Of a stretch of 64,000 nt of DNA, positions 35,479-47,630 are shown piece by piece (the first letter of the stretch is position 1; each line of letters starts with the position of its first letter). Source of the stretch: Neoarius graeffei. Lineage: Eukaryota > Chordata > Actinopteri > Siluriformes > Ariidae. A program made the position numbers and the translations under genes. The stretch lies in NCBI RefSeq assembly GCF_027579695.1, contig NC_083587.1, forward strand, positions 57,328,238-57,392,237, given 5' to 3'. The notes under the pieces are model-generated. The model ran no database searches and was not told where the DNA came from. It worked only from the letters and a program-made list of their open reading frames with translations.

Positions 35479-36660
35479 GAAGTCCCATATGAGCTTTCAT
35501 TTGTCACCATGACCTTGGACACTGAATGACTTTGAAATGTCAAACTCAAGGTCATGGATTTTCAGAGGACTATAACCTGCCAGCTGATGATTGAGAAATA
35601 TTACCATTATCAACATATAGGTATAAAATAAGTGCTGCTGGTCGAGGTTTGTTTTGCCTGGCAACACTTGCCAACCCTGCTTTTACATTCTCAATGGTCA
35701 AACCCTTAACATCTCTCATAAAATCACAGACTTGCCAAATATAACCTTCGAATTCCAAAGTCTTGAAATGTATTATCCAAAAGACTTTCCAAAATCCTTT
35801 TTTTCCCCTTCTGGAGTAACATTTAATAATAAATTACCATTTTAAGGAAGCTGGAACACTTATTATATCAAAGTACTTGTAAGATAACTGTATAGGGAAA
35901 AAAATCTCATGACTTGAAAATGAATTCAAAATTTATTTTTTCCTACTTTTGCTTTGTTGTTTTTTTTACTTAGATTGCAGATTACATTAAAACAAAATGT
36001 TAAAGCTAACATCTATGGTAAACAAGTAGTTAATTATTACAATTAAATTCAAAATGCTTGCATATGTATAAAAAATCATTTCAGATAAAAACAATTATGA
36101 CATTGAAACTTTGGAGGAAATATCTTCTTTTCTTTTCAGTGGATTTGTTTGTGAGAAGAAGAAAAAAAGAAAAAGGGGGGGTCACTACAAAATGAGTCCA
36201 GTTGGTCAAAAATTGAAAGGTTGTTATTGGATATTCTAAATTTAAAATGAATTATCTTTAAAAATAAGGGCTCATTTGTTAAATTTGGCACAGCCAATCC
36301 AGAGAAATGAGCGAAAATATTGAAGTTTGTAGAAAATCAGCTGTAAACTTTGCGATGTGTGAACTGAAATAAATGAGTATCCATCCATCCACCACATGTT
36401 TATTTCACTTCAAATTAACTTTTGCTCCTCAGGACTCATTTTGTGATGAAACACCCTGTACATGAGTCATTTGTGTCATTTCCTTTGCCTTATTTAGATA
36501 CAGATCTCAGAAGTCAGTTAAAGGAAATTAATATCACACAATATCTGTGGTTCTGCTGAATATTCTGGGAATATGCATCGTGTCATGGTTCAGTGTTGAT
36601 AATTAGCTCGTATCATCTGATTTCTTCTTTTTAACTTTATTCTTGATTTTTGCACACACT
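35479..36660. other. AT-rich spacer between two inverted LINEs
   Basis: No gene. The first 110 bases (CCCATATGAG, ATGACCTTGGACACTG, CAAACTCAAGGTCATGG) are the reverse complement of the repeat found at 41105-41387. The remainder is AT-rich without recognisable elements. Confidence 0.5.
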
Positions 36661-36665
36661 GAGTT

Positions 36666-37039
36666 CCATCCATCCATTATCTGTAGCAGTTTATACTGTT
36701 CTACAGGGTCGCAGGCAAGCTGGAGCCTATCCCAGCTGACTATGGGTGAGAGGCAGGGTACACCCTGGACAAGTCGCCAGGTCATCACAGGGCTGACACA
36801 TAGACACAGACAACCATTCACACTCACATTCACACCTACGGTCAATTTAGAGCCACCAATTAGCCTAACCTGCATGTCTTTGGACTGTGGGGGAAAACGG
36901 AGCACCCAGAGGAAACCCACGCAGACACGGGGAGAACATGCAAACTCCAAACAGAAAGGCCCTCGCTGGCCGCTGGGCTCGAACCCAGGACCTTCTTGCT
37001 GTGAGGCGACAGTGCTAATCACTACACCACCCTGCCACC
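36666..37039 (-). repeat. tRNA-derived SINE (Mermaid/DANA type)
   Basis: Minus-strand copy with the tRNA-related head at the right (B-box-like GGGTTCGAGCC) and the conserved body AGTCCAAAGACATGCAGG. A 3' part resembles GGATAGGCTCCAGCTTGCC. Short open frames here are chance. Confidence 0.8.
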
Positions 37040-37077
37040 CGAGAAGTGTCAGTAGAGCTAAAATATTAAATAAAAAT

Positions 37078-37330
37078 GATGACCTGGCAACTTGTCCAGG
37101 GTGTGCCCCGCCTTTCGCCCGTAGTCAGCTGGGATAGGCTCCAGCTTGCCTGCGACCCTGTAGAACAGGATAAAGCGGCTAGAGATAATGAGATGAGATG
37201 AGATGATGACCTGGCAACTTGTCCAGGGTGTGCCCCGCCTTTCACCCGTAGTCAGCTGGGATAGGCTCCAGCTTGCCTGCGACCCTGTAGAACAGGATAA
37301 AGCAGCTAGAGAGAATGAGATGAGATGAGA
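37078..37330 (+). repeat. two tandem SINE 3' tails
   Basis: The segment GACCTGGCAACTTGTCCAGG to GAGATGAGATGAGATG occurs twice in a row (about 37080-37203 and 37205-37330) without the tRNA-like head. Confidence 0.8.
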
Positions 37331-38140
37331 CATTGTTGTATTATTGCCACAACGCTTACAATAGCTAATGCCGTTATTAAAGACAGAAATGTGGATTCAC
37401 AAAATGAACGCATGCTGTGCATCATGGTGGTTTAATGTTAAGCTAGCTACAGTAGTCAGTGAAGCTCCACCTGACATACTAGCAAACTCTTTTCAAACTC
37501 AAAATCATATTGGGTAGAATAGAATAGAATAGAATAGAATAGAATAGAATAGAATAGAAAGCCTTTATTGTCATTATACAAGTACAATGAGATTTAAAGC
37601 TTCACCATAAAGTGCACACATAAATACTAAAATAAACATAGGAAAATATGTACAATAAAACTAATATAAAACTACTACTAAAAAAACTACTGACAACTAT
37701 ACATAAACTATACATAAACTTGTGCAAGTCCCTGAAGGAACACAGGTGCATAGCAGTAACAGGGTTGAGAATAAAGTGACTAGCTGCATCAAGTGATAGA
37801 GGTAGCATTGGCATGTACAGATGCCTATTTTCAGTATGTAGGCAACTAAAAAACAGATGATCTGACTTGGTATGATAGTGCAATAAGACAGTTTACAGAT
37901 AGGTATGATGTTAAAAGTGCAAATATGACAGTTTACAGTACTTAAAATGACAAAGGAAGAGGATGTCTAAGAACAGATGAACTGACTTGATATGATAGTG
38001 CAATATGACAGTCTTGTGACATTTACAGTGCAAATATGACAGTTTACAATCTGACAAGGAGAGACTAGGTTTGAGTTCAAGTGGTTAGCAGCATTGTGGT
38101 GATGGTTACCTTGTCAGTGGTGTTCAAGCATGACAGTTCC

Positions 38141-39100
38141 TCAGTGCAAACTTGAGTTGAGTATTGTGACAGCTCTTGGAAAGAAACTGTCCCTGAGTCT
38201 GTTTGTTTTGGCTGGTATGGCCCTGTAGCGCCTGCCAGAGGGCAACAGGTCGAAGAGGTGGAAGCCAGGGTGTGTATAGTCTTTTATGATACTCTTTGCA
38301 CTGCCTAGGCACCGGGAGTTGTAAATGGTAGACAAGGGAGGTAGAGGGCAGCCGATGATCTTTTGTGCTGTGTTAGTCACCCTCTGCAGTCTTTTTCTGT
38401 CTGCTTCTGTGCATCTTGAGTGCCACACTGACACAGCATAGGTCAGCAGGCTCTCAATGGCTGACCAGTAGAAGGTCACCAGCAGGTTTGTGTCAAGTTG
38501 CTCCTTCCTGAGCACTCTCAGGAAGTGTAGTCTCTGCTGCGCCTTTTTAACCAGTGCGGTGGTGTTGGCTGCCCAGGAGAGGTCAGCAGAGATGTGGACC
38601 CCAAGGAATTTGAAGGACTCCACTCGCTCCACGCTTTCGCCGTTGATGTACAGGGGGTCAGGGGCGGCTTTGTTCCGTCGGACGTCCAGGATGAGTTCCT
38701 TAGTTTTGGAGATGTTCAGCACCGGGTTGTTGAAGGCACACCACTCGCTGAGTCTAAGGACCTCATCTCTGTAGGCCGCCTCGCTCCCCTCTGTGATCAT
38801 CCCCACCACCGTTGTGTCATCTGCGAATTTCACAATGATGTTCTCAGGGTGGGTGGGTCTGCAGTCATGCGTGTAGAGTGAGTAGAGTAGTGGGCTCAGC
38901 ACACAGCCTTGGGGCGAGCCGGTGCTGAGCATGCGGGCAGATGAGAGGTGGGGACCCAGCTTCACGTGCTGGGGTCGGTTGACCAGAAAGTCCTTAATCC
39001 AGGAGCAGGTGGAGGGTGGGAGCCCCAGGTTGGCCAACTTGGGGATAAGAATGTCTGGTATTATTGTGTTAAAGGCTGAGCTGTAGTCAATGAAGAGCAT
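38141..39100 (-). pseudogene. LINE reverse transcriptase, C-terminal part
   Basis: 319 codons with [29 protein letters not shown] and the thumb, nearly the same as the + strand LINE copy at 33870-34865. The N-terminal RT part (KKATGPDGVPGKVLK) is in the frame 39157-39714, separated by a frameshift near 39150. Confidence 0.82.
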
Positions 39101-39867
39101 CCTGACATAGCTCCCCCTTTTCTCAAGGTGGCTCAGTGCAGCATGGAGGGCGGTGGTTATGGCATCTTCAGTGGATCTGTTTGGCCGGTATGCAAACTGT
39201 TGTGGGTCAAAGGTGGGGGGAGACAGGCTTTGATGTGTCTCAGCACCAGTTTTTCAAAGCACTTTGTGATGACTGGAGTGAGTGCTACTGGGCGGAAGTC
39301 GTTGAGGTTGGTTGTGGGTGACTTTTTGGGGACTGGGATGATGGTGGCTGATTTTAGACAGGCTGGGATGTTGGCTTGTTCCAGTGACAGATTGAAAATG
39401 TCAGTGAAGACTGGTGCTAGCTGGTCAGCACATGCCTTGAGCACTTTCCCTGGTACTCCATCCGGTCCTGTGGCCTTTTTGGGGTTGACAGCATGGAGCA
39501 CACATCTCACATCCTCCACCTCCACGGTGAGTGGGGTGGTGTCAGAGGTTGGTGTGGGTTGTAGTGGGGGTTGGGGTGGTGTGACTGAGTTCTGAGTTTG
39601 GGACTCAAAGCGGGCAAAAAAGCTGTTTAGTTCCTCTGCCAGTGCCGCGTCTGAGTCCCCAGGTGTCACAGCACAGCCCTTGTAGTTGGTGAGGGACTGT
39701 ATGCTCTGCCACACCTGTCGGGGGTTGTTGAGTTGCCCTTCTATCTTCCCCTTGTAGTCTGCTTTGGCGGCCTTGATGCCTCTCCTCAGGTTGGCGCGAG
39801 CTGTGCTGTAGAGTGCTCTGTCACCAGATCTGAAGGCCGCATCGCGGGCCCAGAGAAGTGAGCGGAC

Positions 39868-41103
39868 CTAGCTGGTCATCCACGGTTTCTGGTTTGGGTA
39901 CACCTGGATGGTCTTTTCCACAGTGACCATACCCATGCAGTACTTGATGTAAGACAGTACTGTGTCTGTGAATGTGGCCAGGTCCTCATGGTGGAAAGTC
40001 TCCCATTGTGTTTGTTCAAAGCAGTCCTGGAGTCGGGGGAGGGAGTCGTCAGGCCAGGTGATAATGGTCTGTCTTTTGGGCTTTGTTTGTCGGCTGAGGG
40101 GGGTGTATGCTAGAGCCAGGAACAGTGAGAGGTGATCTGACTGTCCCAGGTGAGGGAGGGGTATGGCTCTGTATGCACTCTTGAGGTTAGAGTACACATG
40201 ATCTAAAGTTTTATCCTCCCTTGTTGAACATTTCACGTGCTAGTGAAATTTCGGTAAAACAGTTTTGAGATTTGCCTGATTAAAATCTCCTGCGATGATG
40301 TGCACGCCGTTTGGGTAGGCACGCTGGTGATTGTTTATGGCGTCAAGCAGTAGAGAGAGAGCGGTTCTTACATTAGCTTCTGGTGGTATGTAGACAGCAG
40401 TGATGATAACGGCACCTAGCTCTCTGGGCAGAAAGAAGGGTCTGCATCTCACCGACATTAATTCTAAGTCCGAGGAACAATGTCTGTCCAGTACAGTGCT
40501 ATTGTTACACCAACCTTCATTCACGTAGATGCAAAGCCCACCACCTCTATTTTTCCCAGAGTCGCTGGTCCTGTCCGATCTGTGTAGCGTGCGGCCTGCT
40601 AGCTGCACCAAAGCGTCGGGTATTTGTGGATGTAGCCACATCTCTGTGATGATTAACATGCAGCATTCTCAAACGTAACGATTTCCAGCCAGCTGTAATT
40701 CCAAATCATCCGTCTTGTTTACCATGGATCTGGCGTTGTAGAGGTAGAGGCTTGGCAGTGGAGGTTTGAGTGGCTGTTTTCTGAGCTTAGTCAACAGGCC
40801 GGTTCTGCAGCCTCGCTTTTGCTTCCTCTCCCGATGCTGCCTCCTTTGCCTGCCAGACCCGATAACAATCCACGGAGACCCCGCTGGTCTTGCTATCTCG
40901 TCCGGAATGTTGTGCATGCGATGGAAGTCGCTACAAACCATCATTTTCTGCTGGAAACCGATGTCCAGTAAGTCCATATGGTTGTAGTGGATATTGAAGT
41001 CCGGTACAGACGAACAATATGCAAAAATACACACAAAAAACATAAAAAACGTGCACAGGTAGGGAGAGCTTGTAGCCGCACCATCCTCATCATGCGCCGC
41101 CAT
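39868..41103 (-). pseudogene. LINE apurinic endonuclease region, broken
   Basis: The protein starts at ATG 41101-41103 (MAAHDEDGAATS), followed by a hydrophobic stretch. Endonuclease motifs come next: LYLYNARSMVNKTDD, LIITEMWLHPQ, GDFNQANL (about 40280) and GQSDHLSL (about 40140). Frames change near 40669 and 40238, and a stop at 39868-39870 ends it (NQKPWMTS). The start is the first Met of the LINE and coincides with a YY1-like motif. Confidence 0.75.
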
Positions 41104-41107
41104 CTTG
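41096..41107 (-). promoter_or_regulatory. YY1-like motif at the LINE 5' end
   Basis: CAAGATGGCGGC on the minus strand overlaps the first ATG of the LINE protein. This is the classic YY1 binding sequence, known to position transcription starts in mammalian L1 and in many host promoters. Confidence 0.5.
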
Positions 41108-41387
41108 AAAGCAGATCATGCTAAACATATGTCTGCCATCAACCGTTTTCAAGTTACAGACCTCTGAAAATCCGTGACCTTGAGTTTGACCTTTCAAGGT
41201 CATGTTGCCAAATGAAAGGCCATATGGCACTTCTTATAAGTTGATAATGGTAAACATCTGTCTACCATCAACCATTTTCAAGTTACAGCCCTCTGAAAAT
41301 CCGTGACCTTGAGTTTGACATTTCAAGGTCACTCAAGGTCAAAGATCATGGTGCCAAATGAAAGGCCATATGGGAGTTCTTATATGC
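41108..41387. repeat. unclassified repeat, two units of about 125-150 bp
   Basis: Two similar units share CATCTGTCTACCATCAACC-like sequence, GAAAATCCGTGACCTTGAG and CAAATGAAAGGCCATATGG. Related sequence is at 35479-35590 (inverted) and 47862-47960. No coding content. Confidence 0.6.
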
Positions 41388-42676
41388 TGTAGGTAACACC
41401 GTCCCTTTAAGAAACTATATTTCCCATCAGCCAACTTCCGCGTTGACCTACAGTACGTCATGCCTGGGCGGGATTTCCTATGTCACATCCACCAGGAAGC
41501 CATAAGTAACTGAGCAATGCTTCCTTCTTTCTCTTTTGGCGCCGTGAATTCAACACGGACACAAGGAGGACTTTTCTCTCTCTCTCATCTTGGACTTCAA
41601 GCTGTCTGGACACAAAGAGATACCCTGCACCAGAAAACCCAAGAAAAGATGTTTTTCTTGCAAGAAGAAAGTTTCAGCGTGTTTTTCTTTTTGTTTACCT
41701 TTGGCCACGGTAGACTCTAGAATCGCGCGATTTTAAACTCAGAGTTACAACCGGTTTTTGTTTGTCTATCAGTAACGTTACTAAACTGCCGCCAAGCAGT
41801 TAATTTAAAAAGTTAGAAGCGACCGGATCCTTCTAATTTTAAAGCGCTGTGCACATTGTCTGATCAGAGACTTTCTTTTCATCACGAGCGACCACGCGTC
41901 GGACCAAGAAATTCTCTGCGCTTCACGGAAGCCTTCACAACGGTGAAACTCCAAAAGTCTCGGAACATCTCTTCATAATTTTGCGTAGAGGCAAAATACT
42001 GAAGTAAGATTGGTATTTTTGGGCAAAAGACTAGTCTTAGGAATTAGTTTTATTAAGTAGTGTGAATTTAAACTCAGGAACGGTTTAATTGTTTACACTG
42101 TAGACACACAGCATGTTGAATTGATGATTGTTCTATTTGTGTTGATCTCTCAATTGTTTAATAGATAGGCTGTTGCATGCTTTCCTCTTTTCCTTTCTAA
42201 CACTTTAATTTCATTATTACACATATTTTCAAGGTTTCAGTGGATTTAGGAATGTATAAGCTAGTGAATTAGCAATCAGAGCTAATCCTATTGTTGTAGG
42301 CCACAGGCCTCTCACACACACATCTTAATTAGCAACACAGAGCTAATTCCTTTGTCTCCACCACGTGGGTTAGCTATCAGCTAATCCTCTGTTCTCCTCA
42401 AATCCCACCCCCACACATGGCTAATTCTTTTGTCTCGTTAGCAAGCTAGGCTAACCTTTTGTTTAGGCCACAAGGGGTACACCACGTGGACACACACACG
42501 TGAAGTTAGCTACCAGAGCTAATTCTTTTGTTTCCACCACATGGACACAAACACATCTTAGCTAGCAACCAAAGCTAACTTTTTTTCTACTTAGAAACAC
42601 ATCGTCATGACCACACACATCTCAGATAACACACACACACAAACACACACACACCTCAGATAAGATTCCAATCACT

Positions 42677-42737
<61 letters not shown>

Positions 42738-43439
42738 TTTGCTGAAGATTTCAATTGCTATTATTCATTTTTTTATCTTTGCTATAATAAATTCAATTAA
42801 TTATTGAAACTGTGTGTTTATTTGTTTTTCCGATATTTTTGAAATTGCTCAATCTCAAAAGAATTCCAAGCGTGCATATGAGTTGTATAATACGGTAAGT
42901 GATCATAATAATTTGGAATATACCATAATTTAGCTGTTTGGTACTTTATTATTAAGCACCAAAATTAATGGTATTATTTAATGAGACTGATTTAATATTT
43001 GGCGGCACGGTGGTGTAGTGGTTAGTGCTGTTGCCTCACAGCAAGAAGGTCCGGGTTCGAGCCCCGTGGCCGGCGAGGGCCTTTCTGTGTGGAGTTTGCA
43101 TGTTCTCCCTGTGTCAGCGTGGGTTTCTTCCGGGTGCTCCGGTTTCCCCCACAGTCCAAAGACATGCAGGTTAGGTTAACTGGTGACTCTAAATTGACCG
43201 TAGGTGTGAATGTGAGTGTGAATGGTTGTCTGTGTCTATGTGTCAGCCCTGTGATGACCTGGCGACTTGTCCAGGGTGTACCCCGCCTTTCGCCCGTAGT
43301 CAGCTGGGATAGGCTCCAGCTTGCCTGCGACCCTGTAGGACAGGATAAAGTGGCTAGAGATGATGAGATGAGATGAGATTTAATATTTAATGAGACTGAT
43401 TCAATGAGATTGATCACTTAATTACTAATTGCACCTACA
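41388..43439 (+). repeat. 5' LTR of the long-LTR element (with SINE inside)
   Basis: It starts TGTAGGTAACACC and ends TTGCACCTACA, so TGTAGGT/ACCTACA are inverted. Without the SINE at 43001-43376 it is about 1.66 kb. It contains a long CA microsatellite (about 42682-42735) and AATAAA (about 42787). Repeated GCTAATTC/GCTAACC blocks occur between 42260 and 42600. Confidence 0.85.
43001..43376 (+). repeat. tRNA-derived SINE inside the LTR
   Basis: A-box-like TGGTGTAGTGG (about 43010) and B-box-like GGTTCGAGCCC (about 43055) mark the tRNA-related head. A GATGAGATGAG tail ends it. The 12 bp duplication GATTTAATATTT flanks it (42989-43000 and 43377-43388), and the other LTR has the empty site near 47800. 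Confidence 0.9.
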
Positions 43440-43446
43440 ATTAAAT

Positions 43447-43464
43447 TGGTGCCCCGCGTGAGGC
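43447..43464 (+). other. putative primer binding site, tRNA unassigned
   Basis: TGGTGCCCCGCGTGAGGC lies seven bases after the LTR. The TGG start is typical of a primer site. It partly resembles the complements of tRNA-Met and tRNA-Trp 3' ends, but I find no full match from memory. Confidence 0.5.
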
Positions 43465-43754
43465 AATTGGTGTTGACTTCTTGAATATTGTTGCAACAAC
43501 AGATAAACTATCAGTTTGATTCAGCAGTTGCCAAGGTATATCCCCAGGTGTGTTAAACGGCTAACAGTAGCATGATAACCATATCACAAAATACTAATAA
43601 CCTATTCTTAACGTAGGATAAGAGATAGCATTTCCAAACAAAAAACAACTTTATTGATTGATTAATTAATTACATAGTTAATATTAATTAATAATAATTA
43701 ACTAATAAATTAACTCACTGATTAATTAATTACATAATATCCAACCTAAGTAAA

Positions 43755-45534
43755 ATGGCATCCCCTCTTGTCTCAGAAGTTGAAGACAACGCTCAAGACG
43801 TGTCTCTCCTTGAGGTCATCGCAGACCTCATTCACTGCTCTGCCTCTGAAAAGGCAAACATTAGTAACACAAGTAAGAGTGAATGCCAAAACAATATAGA
43901 TAACTCGAACAAACATATGAGAGATCCAAGAGGAACAATTATTAGTGTCCAAGCGGCACTAGGTAAGCTATTCCTGTCATACTTCCGAGATACTGATTCA
44001 GAAATCAGACGCCTCCGCGGAGAGGTTGAAAGGCTGACCACCAGCAACGCCGAGCTGGCAGCCGATAACAATAATTTACATAGGGAGTGTGAGCTCTTGA
44101 AAACCTCCCTTGATTGTGCCGAAAGGCTAGAGAAAGCCGAAAAGGCTGCCAAGAGGGCTGCCAAGAAGCAGACCCCCCAAGAAGGGCGCAAGGGGCGTGA
44201 AAGACCCCCAACAATGCGCCGAAGCTCAGAGTGGGAAGAGACGTCCGAACCAGACACCGTAGATTACCTGGTCGAGGACCAGACGCCCCGCCAAACTCCA
44301 TCAACTCGCTACACGACTTCGTCGTTTAGCCAGGGTGAAGCTGTACTGTGCTCATCCCAGAACCCTAGCACACCCAGGTCAGTGTGCTACAGTATCCCTG
44401 ATCCATCTTCGGATGAATCAGGCTATGAATCTAGTGCAAAACGGGAGCAACACCAGAGTAGCTTAGATAGTGAGTACTCAGGAAAGCCAAGAAGGCCGCA
44501 CAAGGACGTGCACCAAACTCTTCGCTTACGGCAAATTGACCTACTTGCCAAAGATGTCGAGTGATTCGATTCTGACAATCAAAGAACAAATGTGAATGAT
44601 TATTTGCGAGAAATTGACCGATGCCTGATGGACCTACCGAAAGCCACAACGTGAGAGAAACTTAAACTGATCTGGAAGACCTCCAGTAGCAGCGTTCATG
44701 CCTTTTTAGAGACACTACCCCCAAACATTCGCGATAGTTATTCGAAACTTCGCAATTACATGAGGGAAGAATATGCGCCGTACACGGACGAAACCTCCGT
44801 GACATTGTGTGCTATACAAATCAAACAAAAACGGTCTGAGGTGCCTCGTGAATATTATAGACGGCTACATACTGCCTATTTCCAAGGTAGTAGCGCACCA
44901 GGCTTGGAAGGAGATAGAGGCTTTAAATCCCTCTTCTTGCATAACCTCCACCCAAGCGTGCGGACTCAAGTCGCACTGACGTGCCGACAGGGTTTCCACT
45001 CGATGAGGGAAATTAGGCAGCTAGCCCAAATGACCTGGGAGACCATTGTCAAACCCACAGGCAGGAACAATGATGAACCCAGAGTCCTTGGTCTCCAGGG
45101 TGCAGACGGGCCCCCGCTAGCCTTAGAAGGAGGCGAAGCTCCAAAAGGGGGACCCCCCCTGGAGAAATCCCGGTCTGAACCGCCCCTTGCCGAGCCATCA
45201 CAAGGGTGAGTGGAAGAATCGGCAAGGTAAGGCCAGGAGGGACCGAGGGCAAGGCCATAGTGACCATGGCAACCACCCCTCATATGAAAAGGGTTGTAGG
45301 GAACAAGGCTGTTGGCAGCAAGATCGTCATCCCCGCTCTGGCCAGAGACGGCAGGAGCGTTCCGACCGTAGCTCTAAATGTAGGGGTAGAGATGACCGAC
45401 ACAGTGACTCAGACCAACCTGGTGAGTTCTGCTCAGAGCTGGACTCTTTGAAAGTCCAGTTGGCTGAGATTAAAGCACTGTTACAAAAGAGGTCAGACCC
45501 CTCAATAGATAAAACAAAAGAGCCCAAAAGATAA
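43755..45534 (+). pseudogene. gag: Gag-like protein of the long-LTR element, broken
   Basis: It begins MASPLVSEVED, then a coiled coil rich in Leu/Glu/Lys (about residues 80-140) and an acidic Ser-rich part. The frame meets TGA at 44562-44564 and 44652-44654. It continues as a capsid-like region (PREYYRRLHTAYFQG, FKSLFLHNLHP, REIRQLAQMTWE) to a stop at 45207-45209. A frameshift leads into an Arg/Gly/His-rich nucleic-acid-binding tail ending at 45534 (LKVQLAEIKALLQKR). The capsid pattern is one I associate with fish Gypsy/retrovirus-like elements, without a firm family. Confidence 0.65.
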
Positions 45535-45555
45535 ATAGAAACGAGCGTAAAAGAA

Positions 45556-45846
45556 CAAATGGCCTACTACGACCGAAAAGCCTCCCATCACAAAAATCAA
45601 ATAGGTGACAAAGTCCTATATTTTAACTTTACCAAGCTGGTAGGAGTTAAAAAAAAAAGTTCCTACCACATTGGTCGGGACCTTTCGATCATAGGAAAAC
45701 TGTCCCCTGTCGCGTATCGCATTAGGACATCCAGGCCTAATCAAACGCTCTCATATCGATGGATCCATAGTAATCGAATCAAACCTGTTGAACAGCCCTC
45801 ACTCCAAAAGGGGGGGATGATAGTTAGGCCCATCCTGTCCACCTAG
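45556..45846 (+). pseudogene. integrase C-terminal remnant
   Basis: The short frame reads AYYDRKA, GDKVLYFNFTKL, LSPVAYRI and RWIHSNRIKP. This is the GPY/F-like end of an integrase, where the pattern GDKV...SPVAYRI...W-H-N-IK is common. It is in the frame of the gag tail, with one TAA between (45532-45534). Everything from protease to the integrase core is missing. Confidence 0.6.
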
Positions 45847-46268
45847 CTTGTATGCCTCACTCACCCATAAGCGTACAATGACATTCCCAGTCACATTCAC
45901 CAACCCAATACCTTTCCAGAAGATTAGGCTTACCAACCCAAACACTAATACTTCTTTCCTTCCTTCATTTCTTCTCTTTTCTTGTTTTTTTATGCGTAGG
46001 AAATGAAGTATATATGTAATGTTTAATGTTTCTGTATAGATGTGATTCTGACCTAGTTAGATAGTGATTATAAGCCCAAAATGCCTATAGCCTGATTATA
46101 TGCCCAAAATGCCTCTGCCTCCAACTGTCTTACTGGGACTCATGAGTTTACACAGTTTTCACAGGACACCATGGACTGTACAGAGCAAGGCTACCTCAAG
46201 GACTATGGACACGTGGACTGTACGGTACTATGCTCTCAGTGCTACGACTCCATCATACCCCTGAGACC
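45847..46268 (+). other. non-coding 3' internal region of the long-LTR element
   Basis: No frame of note. An AAAAGGGGGGG run (about 45808-45818) just before the integrase stop looks like a second polypurine tract. Confidence 0.45.
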
Positions 46269-46279
46269 AAAAGGGGGAA
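46269..46279 (+). other. polypurine tract of the long-LTR element
   Basis: AAAAGGGGGAA directly precedes the TGTAGG of the 3' LTR. Confidence 0.75.
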
Positions 46280-47565
46280 TGTAGGTAACACCGTCCCTTT
46301 AAGAAACTACATTTCCCATCAGCCAACTTCCGCATTGACCTACGTCACGCCTGGGCGGGATTTCCTACTTCACATCCTCCAGGAAGCCATAAGTAACTGA
46401 GCAACGCTTCCTTCTTTCTCTTTTGGCGCCGTGAATTCAACACGGACACAAGGAGGACTTTTCTCTCTCTCTCTCTCGTCTTGGACTTCAAGCCGTCCAG
46501 ACACAAAGAGATACCCTGCACCAGAAAACCCAAGAAAATATGTTTTTCTTGCAAGAAGAAAGCTTCAGCGTGTTTTTCTTTTTGTTTACCTTTGGCCACG
46601 GTAGACTCTAGAATCGCGCGATTTTAAACTCAGATAGAGTTACAACCGGTTTTTGTTTGTCTATCAGTAACATTACCAAACTGCCACCAAGCAGTTAATT
46701 TAAAAAGTTAGAAGTGACTGGATCCTTCTAATTTTAAAGCGCTGTGCACATTGTCTGATCAGAGACTTTCTTTTCATCACGAGCGACCACGCGTTGGACC
46801 AAGAAATTCTCTGCGCTTCACGGAAGCCTTCACAACGGTGAAGCTCCAAAAGTCTCGGAACATCTCTTCATAATTTTGCGTAGAGGCAAAATACTGAAGT
46901 AAGATTGGCATTTTTGGGCAAAAGACTAGTCTTAGGAATTAGTTTTATTAAGTAGTGTGAATTTAAACTCAGGAACGGTTTAATTGTTTACACTGTAGAC
47001 ACACAGCGTGTTGAATTGATGATTGTTCTATTTGTGTTGATCTCTCAATTGTTTAATAGATAGGCTGTTGCATGCTTTCCTCTTTTCCTTTCTAACACTT
47101 TAATTTCATTATTACACATATTTTGACCTCATCAAGGTTTCAGTGGATTTAGGAATGTATAAGCTAGTGAATTAGCAATCAAAGCTAATCCTCTTGTTGT
47201 AGGCCACAGGCCTCTCACACACACATCTTAATTAGCAACACAGAGCTAATTCCTTTGTCTCCACCACGTGGGTTAGCTACCAGCTAATCCTTTGTTCTCC
47301 TCAAATCCCACCCCCACACATGGCTAATTCTTTTGTCTCATTAACAAGCTAAGCTAACCTTTTGTTTAGGCCACAAGGCCTACACCACGTGGGCACACAC
47401 ACGTGGAGTTAGCTACCAGAGCTAATTCTTTTGTTTCCACCGCATGGACACAAACACATCTTAGCTAGCAACCAAAGCTAACCCTTTTGTTCTACTTAGA
47501 AACATGTGGTCACGACCACACACACCTCAGATAACACACACACACCTCAGATAAGATTCCAATCA

Positions 47566-47630
<65 letters not shown>

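Larger units (their letters stand above)
37514..41107 (-). mobile_element. Jockey-superfamily LINE, inverted copy, most complete 5' end
   Basis: Minus strand, from about 41107 to a tail of AATAG repeats at 37516-37558. It lacks both MITEs that interrupt the other copies and so gives their empty sites. It has stops and shifts, for example near 40669, 40240, 39868 and 39157, but keeps RT open from 39100 to 38141. It is tail-to-tail with the LINE at 31181-35478, about 2 kb apart. Confidence 0.87.

Noticed and set aside
43089-43376. Short proteins beginning MEFACSP, also at 48354 and 36603
   Set aside because: They recur with each SINE copy and are chance frames across a tRNA-derived SINE.
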